NCBI RefSeq assembly: GCF_904846715.1
Contig: NZ_CAJHBU010000025.1
Location: 1-41,569 of the forward strand
Direction of reading: 5' to 3'
Source of the DNA: Psychrobacter vallis
GTDB lineage: Bacteria > Pseudomonadota > Gammaproteobacteria > Pseudomonadales > Moraxellaceae
Length of the DNA stretch: 41,569 nt
Below, in pieces: positions 17,069-24,421 of the stretch. Below the pieces are notes generated by a model that was not told the DNA's origin, did not search any database, and saw nothing but the letters and a program-made list of their open reading frames with translations. Within the stretch, counting starts at the first letter, position 1, and each line of letters begins with the position of its first letter. Made by a program: the position numbers and the translations under genes.

Positions 17069-18340
17069 ATGATTATGACGGCCGTCTCTTCTTTATTAAC
17101 CGACGATCAGCGTGCCATATTGGCGCTGTGGTATGAGGTGAATGCGTCACTGTCTTCGTATCATAAGCTCATCACCTCCTTTGGTCATGCACAGCTTGCA
17201 TGGCAGGCCAAAGTGGATGCTTGGCGACAGCTTGGTATTCATCATACCCATCTCAAACGTCATGAACAGCCTGAGCAAACGTGCGCCAATATCGACAAGA
17301 TCCAACAGGCATTAACCGCAGGTCGATATGGTCTGTTATTTGCCGATCAGCCTTATTATCCCGCACAGCTCTCGCAAATCTACGACCCACCGCCTTTATT
17401 GTTTTACCGTGGTGATAAAGCGCGCTTACAGCAAGCGCAAATCGCTATCGTTGGCAGCCGAAAACCCACCGCACATGCACAAAAAATCACGTTTGATATG
17501 GCGCAATATTTAGCGCAGGCAGGTTATATTGTCACCAGTGGTCTCGCTATGGGAGTAGATAAGCGTGCCCATTTGGGTGCTTTGGCGCAGGCGGATTCTG
17601 AATATCAAGGTCGCACGGTTGGGGTGATGGGTACAGGTATAGACATAAATTATCCCAATCATCGTGATCAATTATTTGCCCAGATTATTGAGCAAGGTGG
17701 CTGCATTATCAGTGAGCTATTGCCGCATACTCAGCCACACAAGCATACCTTTCCCCGTCGTAATCGTTTGGTGGCTGGGTTGAGCTTGGCGACGATTGTG
17801 ACAGAAGCCAAGGTTCAAAGTGGCTCATTGATTACCGCACGCCTCACCTCTGAGCAGGGCAAGCAAGTCTTTGCGATACCCAGTCATATTGACAATAGCA
17901 ACGCTGAGGGCTGTCATCATTTGATACGTGAAGGGGCAACATTGATTTATCATCCTCAGCAAGTCATCGAAGATGTGAATAGTCAGTTGGCTTACCGTCG
18001 CCATTCACATCAGTCAGCCAGTCTTTCTAGTTCTTCTACATCCAGTACCAATGACCCTCAATTGGATAATCGTCATCCTTCTCATCCTACAGATCTAGAT
18101 AAAATGGCGGTGGGGGATACCAGCCAGCTGTCGCCATCGAACATCAAATCTCCTCGTAGCGCTATCGTCGTACCTGAGCATTTAAGGGTGGTTTACGAGC
18201 AGCTTGATTGGCATGGGCAAGATCTAGACGCGCTCATCATTGCGACCGAAATGACAGCACCGCAGCTAATAGGGCAGCTGGTGGAACTTGAGTTATTAGG
18301 CGTTATCAATGTACAAGGTGGACGGTACTTACGTCTTTAG
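17069..18340 (+). CDS. dprA: DNA-processing protein DprA
   Basis: DprA binds incoming single-stranded DNA during natural transformation and loads RecA. The Rossmann-like core is plain: YPAQLSQIYDPPPLLFYRGD, IAIVGSRKPTAHAQKI, GYIVTSGLAMGVDKRAHLGAL, VMGTGIDINYPNHRDQLF, FPRRNRLVAGLS and AKVQSGSLITARL. A Ser-rich linker and a C-terminal winged-helix-like domain (LDWHGQDLDALIIATEMTAPQ) follow. The frame is open from 16961, but the first 36 codons are mostly repeat sequence, so I start at ATG 17069 (423 residues); ATG 17075 is also possible. No strong ribosome binding site is visible. Confidence 0.95.
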   Translation: MIMTAVSSLLTDDQRAILALWYEVNASLSSYHKLITSFGHAQLAWQAKVDAWRQLGIHHTHLKRHEQPEQTCANIDKIQQALTAGRYGLLFADQPYYPAQLSQIYDPPPLLFYRGDKARLQQAQIAIVGSRKPTAHAQKITFDMAQYLAQAGYIVTSGLAMGVDKRAHLGALAQADSEYQGRTVGVMGTGIDINYPNHRDQLFAQIIEQGGCIISELLPHTQPHKHTFPRRNRLVAGLSLATIVTEAKVQSGSLITARLTSEQGKQVFAIPSHIDNSNAEGCHHLIREGATLIYHPQQVIEDVNSQLAYRRHSHQSASLSSSSTSSTNDPQLDNRHPSHPTDLDKMAVGDTSQLSPSNIKSPRSAIVVPEHLRVVYEQLDWHGQDLDALIIATEMTAPQLIGQLVELELLGVINVQGGRYLRL

Positions 18341-18497
18341 AATAACAGTCGTGTTTAGAACAACCATGCTGTCTTGCTCAAATCATAGAGTCTATGGAGG
18401 GCGCAACGCCTTTTGGCCGTTTCTAGTTTTCATTATCTAATCTAAAGCAGCGGCTGTGTTATTATTTACGCATTCCTTATCATAAACTATTCAAGCC

Positions 18498-19127
18498 ATG
18501 AACCAATCTACCTCTACAATCGCACCTTCTGTTATCCAAGCAGCCAATTCTCTAAAAGCAGGTCAATTACTTGCGTACCCAACCGAGAGCGTATGGGGCA
18601 TTGGCTGTGATCCTTATAATGAAGCAGCCGTTCAACGTATTTTGGCCATCAAGCAGCGTCCCGAAGAAAAAGGTATGATCGTCGTTACTGATAGCGCAGA
18701 TCGTATAGCGCCTTTATTAGCTTCGCTGGATAACGCGCAACGCGAGTCTATCCTAAAGAGCTGGCAAACGGACAGTGACAATGTAGACCTAGAATATCAG
18801 CAAGCACATACGTGGCTATTGCCTGTCCCGCAGACCATTGCTACTACTATTCCCTCATGGATCACTGGTCAGCATCAGACGGTAGCAGTGCGAGTGATTG
18901 CTCATCCTCTTGTCCGTAAGCTTTGTGAGCAATTGGTCAGCGCCCATAATCCGTTTGGGCTATTGGTTTCTACCAGCTGTAATCTATCAGGACAGTCGCC
19001 AGCCAGTACGTTTTCTGAAGCATATATTTATTTCGGTGAGCAAATCAGTTACTTGCAGGCTGAGACATTGGGCTATACGTTGCCAAGTCAAATACGTGAT
19101 GCAAAAACAGGGTCAGTTATCCGCTAA
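18498..19127 (+). CDS. tsaC: Threonylcarbamoyl-AMP synthase
   Basis: TsaC makes threonylcarbamoyl-AMP from threonine, bicarbonate and ATP for the t6A37 modification of ANN-decoding tRNAs. The YrdC-type fold is indicated by LAYPTESVWGIGCDPYNEAAVQRILAIKQRP, followed by KGMIVVTDS, TWLLPVP, VAVRVIAHP and STSCNLSGQSPA. The 209 residues include a short acidic insert near residue 85. dprA followed by tsaC is a frequent order in gammaproteobacteria. Confidence 0.95.
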   Translation: MNQSTSTIAPSVIQAANSLKAGQLLAYPTESVWGIGCDPYNEAAVQRILAIKQRPEEKGMIVVTDSADRIAPLLASLDNAQRESILKSWQTDSDNVDLEYQQAHTWLLPVPQTIATTIPSWITGQHQTVAVRVIAHPLVRKLCEQLVSAHNPFGLLVSTSCNLSGQSPASTFSEAYIYFGEQISYLQAETLGYTLPSQIRDAKTGSVIR

Positions 19128-19178
19128 CAATCATGGTCTACTAGATATGCCATGATTGTTTCAGTGCTAAACTTTATA

Positions 19179-19204
19179 TTTATTTCAGTATTGACAGAAA
19201 TAAA
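19179..19204. promoter_or_regulatory. Palindromic operator upstream of the GbsR/MarR-type regulator
   Basis: TTTATTTC (19179-19186) and GAAATAAA (19197-19204) are perfect eight-base arms around AGTATTGACA. The site ends 65 bases before the regulator start and is nearly identical to the palindrome after the gene. The centre includes TTGACA, a -35 consensus, so binding would block RNA polymerase. Confidence 0.75.
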
Positions 19205-19269
19205 AGAATGGCGCAAGATAGCGTAAGTAGCTAATTAAAAGTTTATAAATAATTAAGTGAGTATTTGTC

Positions 19270-19788
19270 ATGAAATTAAACCCCGTCACCGAAAAATTTA
19301 TTTTACATTGGGGTGAGATGGGCTCGCAGTGGGGCGTTAACCGCACCATGTCGCAGATTCACGCATTGTTATATATCATTGGCAAACCTCTAAATGCTGA
19401 AGAGATCACTGATACGCTTGGGGTGGCTCGCTCTAATGTCTCTAACAGTATTAAAGAGCTACAGCACTGGGGTTTGGTACAGAAGGTTTCAATATTGGGA
19501 GATCGTCGTGATCATTTTACAACCAATACTGATGTTTGGGAGTTGGCACGTATTATCGTGGTTGAACGTCAAAAGCGTGAACTTGATCCAACCGTGCAGT
19601 TCTTACAAGAGCTGATGGACAGTCCTGAGTTTGAACACGAGAACAATGATGTAAAAACCCGTATCCGTGAAACACAAGAGTTCGTTGAGACTGTGACTAC
19701 ATGGTCCTCTGAGATGCTTAGGTTACCGACAAGCGCACTCAAAAAGATATTAAAACTGGGCGCGAGTATTAAAAAAGTTCTACGTTAA
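19270..19788 (+). CDS. GbsR/MarR-family transcriptional regulator
   Basis: A 172-residue winged-helix DNA-binding protein of the GbsR branch of MarR regulators. The DNA-binding domain is clear: NRTMSQIHALLYIIGKPLNAEEITDTLGVARSNVSNSIKELQHWGLVQKV, then GDRRDHFTT as the wing. The C-terminal part is helical and probably dimerises. The ligand is unknown. Two matching 26-base palindromes, one before this gene and one before the desaturase gene that follows, strongly suggest it controls itself and the desaturase. The start ATG lies after a GTGAG-type site. Confidence 0.88.
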   Translation: MKLNPVTEKFILHWGEMGSQWGVNRTMSQIHALLYIIGKPLNAEEITDTLGVARSNVSNSIKELQHWGLVQKVSILGDRRDHFTTNTDVWELARIIVVERQKRELDPTVQFLQELMDSPEFEHENNDVKTRIRETQEFVETVTTWSSEMLRLPTSALKKILKLGASIKKVLR

Positions 19789-19823
19789 TAGTAACGGCAC
19801 ATTTAAAATAAAAAATTTAAGTA

Positions 19824-19849
19824 TTTATTTCTGTTTTGACAGAAATAAA
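19824..19849. promoter_or_regulatory. Palindromic operator upstream of the desaturase gene
   Basis: The left half TTTATTTCTGT (19824-19834) and right half ACAGAAATAAA (19839-19849) are perfect 11-base inverted arms around TTTG. It matches the site at 19179-19204 at 24 of 26 positions. It lies 49 bases before the desaturase start, a position suited to repression. Confidence 0.8.
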
Positions 19850-19897
19850 TGTAATTTTAAGGCTCTTATCCGTTCTCTTAATCGCAACGACAAATGG

Positions 19898-20854
19898 ATG
19901 TGTAAAATGAAAGCGAATCAAACACACAATAACAAAGCGCGATCGATTAAAAGGGCAATTGCTTTAGTCGAGTGGCAAGACTTACGTCAGTTAACTCGCG
20001 GTCAAATCGCTTACAACATCATTTTGCCTTATCCGTTTTTATTGCTGTCATGGTGGTTTGCCAGTCAATTCTGGTACGTACTGGCGTGCGGCGCTTCTTA
20101 TTTATTTTTCGCTGCTGCTTTTCGCCAAGCTCATGATAGCTATCATCATAGCTTGGGTACGAGTAAACGTCTGACCACCGTTCTATTGCTGCTGCTTAGT
20201 GTGCTGCTAATAACAAGTTTGCACAGCATCCGCGCCACACATATGGAGCATCACCGCAACCCGCTCGGGGACAGTGATATCGAAGGCAGTTTGGCAAAAC
20301 TGCCATGGTGGCAAGCGATGCTAGGTGGCGTGACCTATCGGTTTGATATCTATCGTCAAGGATTACGCCTAAGTAGCCATCGCAATCAACGTATCATTTG
20401 GTTAGAGTTTGGTTTGATTGCTTTAATCGTCATCGTTGCGCTTGTGTTGACCGTGTTTCACGTCTTTGCTCTTGAGATGCTAACGCGAGTACTGGTCTAT
20501 CACCTGTTGATCATGATGCTCGCCAATGCCAGTGTCGGTATTATCGCAGTGTGGGGCGTGCATCATGATTGTGATGAGACGATAGCCCGCACCGAGCGTA
20601 ATCCATTGGTCAACCTGCTGACTTTTAATCTGCTCTATCACGTAGAGCATCATCTATTTCCCGCTGTGCCCTCCAACCATCTGCCTGAACTGGCAAGGCG
20701 CTTAGATACAGTAGCGCCGCATCTTACCAAACAGCATGTATTGCCAAATATGACGACTGTTACGGAATCGATAAATAATCGCTGGAATAAATTAAAAGAC
20801 AAAAATCAAAGTAATAATGATAGTGAGTGTCCGATTCGTAAGCGTTTTTCTTAG
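19898..20854 (+). CDS. Membrane fatty acid desaturase
   Basis: A 318-residue integral membrane protein of the FA_desaturase family, which uses a di-iron centre held by histidine boxes to introduce double bonds into acyl chains. The boxes are present: HDSYHH (79-84), HMEHH (115-119) and HVEHH (248-252), plus VHHDCDE near 221. Hydrophobic segments lie at about 41-74, 93-109 and 168-220. Exact substrate and regiospecificity cannot be read from the sequence; related hydroxylases share the boxes. Control by the adjacent GbsR-type regulator is likely. In a cold-adapted genus a role in membrane fluidity is a reasonable inference. Start ATG 19898 or ATG 19907. Confidence 0.88.
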   Translation: MCKMKANQTHNNKARSIKRAIALVEWQDLRQLTRGQIAYNIILPYPFLLLSWWFASQFWYVLACGASYLFFAAAFRQAHDSYHHSLGTSKRLTTVLLLLLSVLLITSLHSIRATHMEHHRNPLGDSDIEGSLAKLPWWQAMLGGVTYRFDIYRQGLRLSSHRNQRIIWLEFGLIALIVIVALVLTVFHVFALEMLTRVLVYHLLIMMLANASVGIIAVWGVHHDCDETIARTERNPLVNLLTFNLLYHVEHHLFPAVPSNHLPELARRLDTVAPHLTKQHVLPNMTTVTESINNRWNKLKDKNQSNNDSECPIRKRFS

Positions 20855-20962
20855 TGTGATGAGCAGATATGTCAGCATTAACGACGTTATAAGAAGATGC
20901 TGAACGCTTGAGTTAATAGATTTAACCAGTAACTAGAAAAAACTATTTCTAAGGATATCGTC

Positions 20963-21409
20963 ATGGGTTCAGATTCTAATAAAAGTAGTGAGAACTATCC
21001 AAAAGCAAATGTTATAACAGCATATTCATTCTTCGGTGGAGCTATCGGTGGCGGAGTAATAGGATTGGTGATAGCCATGTTTATGGTTTTAGAAGCTGTT
21101 TTGCAGGGTATTGTTGGGTCACTAGTGCTAGCTCTATTAGCAATACCTACCTTTGCATTTCTTGGTTCGTTGCTAGGCTTAATTCCTGCAATATTGACTG
21201 GTTGTTTGGTTGCGAGTTTGAAGCTATACCGTAATGACAAAGGTTTATCACAGTCAGCTATCATCGGTACAATATCGACGGTTATTTGCGCTTTGTTACT
21301 TATGGGTTTTAACAACTTCACTTTTTCACTTGCTGCTTGTATCTTTGCTACCATGATTGGAAGTATTAGTGGATATTTAACAGGATTATTCTTCTTACCA
21401 AAGTCATAA
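20963..21409 (+). CDS. Small membrane protein, family unknown (paralogue 1)
   Basis: A 148-residue protein with about four hydrophobic segments (roughly 20-45, 50-76, 95-115, 120-142), rich in Gly and small residues. I recognise no named family. A central motif LGLIPAILTGCLVASLKLYRN and the C-terminal LPKS recur in the next gene (LGFIPALLTGIFVASKKIWRG, LPKS), so the two are paralogues. The start has an AAGGA site seven bases upstream. The gap to the next gene is 112 bases. Confidence 0.75.
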   Translation: MGSDSNKSSENYPKANVITAYSFFGGAIGGGVIGLVIAMFMVLEAVLQGIVGSLVLALLAIPTFAFLGSLLGLIPAILTGCLVASLKLYRNDKGLSQSAIIGTISTVICALLLMGFNNFTFSLAACIFATMIGSISGYLTGLFFLPKS

Positions 21410-21521
21410 GTTAGAGCGATAAGTTAAATAAACAATCATCAATTATCCATGGCAAATCCATTATCGTTACCAACGAGCTATTTATACTAACTTAACAACT
21501 AAGGTTAGTAGGGTAAATATA

Positions 21522-22022
21522 ATGAAAATGAATAATAATGTAGATTCATATCCTTATTCACAAGTGATTATTTTGTTTGCAGGCATTGGCAGTGTGGTTG
21601 GCGGATTGATAGCACAGCTGTTTTTGTTGTTTATCTTTAGGGATGCTGATTTTGCTCAAATTGGTTATCAGCCATTGTTATATGTTGGCTTACTTGGTTT
21701 TATTCCTGCTTTATTAACGGGTATTTTCGTTGCTAGTAAAAAGATATGGCGCGGTGATCATAAAAGTATAAGAACGACGTTTGTAATTGGCTTTATAACG
21801 TCAGCGATTTATATGGGTGCCATTGTTTTATATCTGAGCATAAATTCATTGATAGAAGTTGGCGTATTATTTGTATTTATGATTACCATAGGGATGTTTG
21901 GTGCCATCAATTCCGCGATTGCTAGCTTCATGGCTTTACCAAAGTCATGTAAAAGCCGTTTTGACAATATGGGCGAAAAAGAACACGATTATTATCAAGG
22001 GTTATCGTCTTTTAGACAATGA
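21522..22022 (+). CDS. Small membrane protein, family unknown (paralogue 2)
   Basis: A 166-residue protein with about four hydrophobic segments and the motif LGFIPALLTGIFVASKKIWRG shared with the preceding gene. After the common LPKS it has a hydrophilic tail of about 25 residues that its neighbour lacks. The predicted topology is a four-helix inner-membrane protein. No function can be assigned. It ends 24 bases before the yfcH-like gene and may be cotranscribed with it. Confidence 0.75.
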   Translation: MKMNNNVDSYPYSQVIILFAGIGSVVGGLIAQLFLLFIFRDADFAQIGYQPLLYVGLLGFIPALLTGIFVASKKIWRGDHKSIRTTFVIGFITSAIYMGAIVLYLSINSLIEVGVLFVFMITIGMFGAINSAIASFMALPKSCKSRFDNMGEKEHDYYQGLSSFRQ

Positions 22023-22046
22023 GGTACAAAACATAAGGAGTGGGGC

Positions 22047-23042
22047 ATGAATATTTTAATCAGTGGTGGTTCGGGCTTTTTAGGCAGTGCGTTTAGTCGA
22101 GAGTTGATGGCACGATATCGCGTGCAAAACAAAAACGTAAACATTACGTGGCTCACGCGTGATAGCAGTCAGGCACATCCTGACGATATCAGTATGATGA
22201 CTTATGAAGAACTTGCTCAGTCTGATATGAGCTTTGAGGTTATTGTCAATCTTGCGGGTGCAGGTATTGCCGACTCGCGGTGGAGCGATGAGCGCAAAGA
22301 GCAATTGCTTGCCAGCCGTATCAAACCGACCAACGCCTTACTAGCATTTATTAATCGTACGACAGTGAAGCCCAAATTATTGATCAGTGGGTCAGCGATT
22401 GGCTGGTATGGTACGCAAGGGGACAAAACTTTGACTGAAAGCAGTGGTTTTGAGACAGATTTTGCCCATAAGTTGTGTGATGACTGGGAGCAGTTAGCGC
22501 TCAAAGCCACGAACCATGGCGTACCTGTGGCTATTGTGCGTACGGGTATTGTGATTCATCCTGAAGGTGGAATGCTTGGTAAGCTTTTGACACCATTCAA
22601 AATGGGTGTCGGGGGAAAGTTGGGCGATGGTAAACAGATAATGAGTTGGATTAGCCATGAGGATTGGGTGGGGGCGGCGATATTTATCATTGAACAGCAT
22701 TTGGCTGATCATACTAGTGAAGGACACCATGCTAGTGAAGGACACCATGCCAATGTGAATAGTCGTGATAATGTCTTAAAAACGGCAAATGACACGCCAG
22801 CGGTCGTATATAACCTGACAGCGCCCAATCCTGTGACCAATCATACTTTTACCAAAGCACTGGGAGCGTGGCTACATCGTCCAACCTTTTTCACATTACC
22901 GGAGTTTTTACTCAAGCTGATGTTTGGTGAAATGTCGACGCTGCTGATTGATGGACAAAAAGTGTTGCCAAACGCATTGCTGGAGGCAGGGTACGAGTTT
23001 AAACAACCAACGTTTAAGCAAGCGTTAACAGAGCAGGAGTAA
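22047..23042 (+). CDS. yfcH: TIGR01777-type NAD(P)-dependent epimerase (YfcH-like)
   Basis: A Rossmann-fold protein of the extended short-chain dehydrogenase group. The nucleotide-binding start ILISGGSGFLGSAFSREL is near the N-terminus. VNLAGAGIADSRWSDERKEQLLASRI, LISGSAIGWYGTQGD and the C-terminal domain (TLPEFLLKLMFGEMSTLLIDGQKVLP) are diagnostic of the TIGR01777 family. Substrate and pathway are unknown for this family. The 331 residues include a short SEGHHA tandem repeat in a variable loop. The start has a strong AAGGAG site. Two parS-like palindromes follow the gene. Confidence 0.93.
   Translation: MNILISGGSGFLGSAFSRELMARYRVQNKNVNITWLTRDSSQAHPDDISMMTYEELAQSDMSFEVIVNLAGAGIADSRWSDERKEQLLASRIKPTNALLAFINRTTVKPKLLISGSAIGWYGTQGDKTLTESSGFETDFAHKLCDDWEQLALKATNHGVPVAIVRTGIVIHPEGGMLGKLLTPFKMGVGGKLGDGKQIMSWISHEDWVGAAIFIIEQHLADHTSEGHHASEGHHANVNSRDNVLKTANDTPAVVYNLTAPNPVTNHTFTKALGAWLHRPTFFTLPEFLLKLMFGEMSTLLIDGQKVLPNALLEAGYEFKQPTFKQALTEQE
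22714..22749 (+). repeat. Perfect 18-base tandem duplication in the yfcH-like gene
   Basis: CTAGTGAAGGACACCATG occurs twice in direct succession (22714-22731, 22732-22749), duplicating SEGHHA in frame. It looks like a recent slippage event in a tolerant loop. Confidence 0.95.
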
Positions 23043-23055
23043 GAATTTCGCTATT

Positions 23056-23071
23056 GTTTCATGTGAAACAT
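23056..23071. promoter_or_regulatory. parS-like site, first of a pair
   Basis: TGTTTCATGTGAAACA matches the consensus parS at 15 of 16 positions, the single change being C to T in the centre. It lies in the non-coding gap after the yfcH-like gene. Confidence 0.65.
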
Positions 23072-23094
23072 AGTTGTCAATTGTATGAGATTAG

Positions 23095-23110
23095 GTTTCA
23101 TGTGAAACAT
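23095..23110. promoter_or_regulatory. parS-like site, second of a pair
   Basis: GGTTTCATGTGAAACA carries the same core, GTTTCATGTGAAAC (23096-23109), 39 bases from the first copy, close to four helical turns. A shared one-base variant in both suggests a real, slightly divergent site class. Confidence 0.65.
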
Positions 23111-23124
23111 CATAAAGGATATTC

Positions 23125-24270
23125 ATGCGCTACGCATTTTTTATCACCATTTTTTTGCTATTACAACTCTTTAGTTTGGGCGCGGCTGTGAGCTTGCAAT
23201 GGTGGCTACAGCCTTGGACAACCTCAACGCTCCAGATTGTCATATGGTCTACTATATTTATCATCACTAACGGATTGTTGATATTAAGTGTCAAAAGAGC
23301 GTTTACCAATAGTTATCGCTGGGTTAGTGGTTGGATGTTGGTCATGCATTTTACGCTACTCACGGCCTTAGGGACCAGTTTAGTATATGGCGGATATGGG
23401 TTAATCACCTCACTTATGGGCGAGGCAGTAAGTAATTCTGCATTGGTCGATTTTGCCTTACGAGCGCTGGCGTTGGTTGTGTTTTTGGGACTGTTTATCT
23501 ATGCGTTATACAATGCCTACGTCCCTATCGTACGCAAATTGTCTGTGCATATCGACAAGCCGCTTGCTAGAACATTAAAGATTGCGGTAGCCAGCGATTT
23601 ACACATCGGGCGATTGTTCGGCGGTGGGGCGATAGACAGGCTACAGCGCCTTATTGTGCAAAATAAAGCAGATATATTGCTTATGCCAGGCGATATCATG
23701 GATGACAACACACAGGCGTTTTCTGACTATGATATGGCAGCCAACTTGACTCAGCTATCTGCTAGTGTGCCATATGGGATTTATGCCACATTGGGCAATC
23801 ATGACTTATATGGTCATGAGCAATCGATCAGTGAGGCGCTGCGCGGTGCTGGCGTAAAATTGTTAAACGATGAAGCGTTGTGTATAGAGCACGAGGGCAC
23901 AGCCGTTTGGTTGATTGGTCGTTTTGATAACCACAAGCATCAACGCGTGGCGACCACTGAGCTATTGGCGCAAGTGGATACTAAGCAGCCAATCATACTG
24001 CTCGATCATAGACCGAGCGATATTACTGAACACAGTCAGTTATCAATTGATCTGCAAGTATCAGGGCATACTCATAATGGTCAGATATTTCCAGCGAATT
24101 TTATTGTAAATGCCATCAATCGAGTAGGTTATGGGTATGAAGCCATTGGCAATGGTCACTTTGTAGTGTCCTCTGGTTATGGCTTTTGGGGTATTCCTTT
24201 TCGATTGGGGTCGCGCTCAGAGATTTGGTTAATCAGCCTGACTGGTGACACTGTTGGCAAAAAGCACTGA
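23125..24270 (+). CDS. Membrane-anchored metallophosphoesterase (YkuE-like)
   Basis: A 381-residue protein with four or so N-terminal hydrophobic segments (residues 1-135) and a C-terminal calcineurin-like phosphoesterase domain. The two-metal motifs are all present: ASDLHIGR (about 157), PGDIMDD, LGNHDLYGH (about 227), LLDHRP and SGHTHNGQIFP (about 313). Members of this group are metal-dependent phosphatases or phosphodiesterases; the substrate here is unknown. The start has an AAAGGA site. It follows the paired parS-like sites. Confidence 0.9.
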   Translation: MRYAFFITIFLLLQLFSLGAAVSLQWWLQPWTTSTLQIVIWSTIFIITNGLLILSVKRAFTNSYRWVSGWMLVMHFTLLTALGTSLVYGGYGLITSLMGEAVSNSALVDFALRALALVVFLGLFIYALYNAYVPIVRKLSVHIDKPLARTLKIAVASDLHIGRLFGGGAIDRLQRLIVQNKADILLMPGDIMDDNTQAFSDYDMAANLTQLSASVPYGIYATLGNHDLYGHEQSISEALRGAGVKLLNDEALCIEHEGTAVWLIGRFDNHKHQRVATTELLAQVDTKQPIILLDHRPSDITEHSQLSIDLQVSGHTHNGQIFPANFIVNAINRVGYGYEAIGNGHFVVSSGYGFWGIPFRLGSRSEIWLISLTGDTVGKKH

Positions 24271-24319
24271 TGCCCTGATAACTATAGTCGGTGAAAAGTA
24301 ATATCAATACAACACGTAC

Positions 24320-24387
24320 TGCTGGTGCAAATTTTTCTGGCTTGCTGTTCCTTCGCAGACAGAGGCTGCAAAAAATTTACACCAGCA
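24320..24387. repeat. Dispersed palindromic repeat, copy 3
   Basis: Arms beginning TGCTGGTGCAAATTTTT and ending AAAAATTTACACCAGCA pair almost perfectly around the family centre GGCTTGCTGTTCCTTCGCAG. It lies between the phosphoesterase and the convergent esterase gene, where it may act as a bidirectional terminator. Confidence 0.8.
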
Positions 24388-24421
24388 ATACTGTAGCGAC
24401 TCTAAAGTATTTCAACTATAG

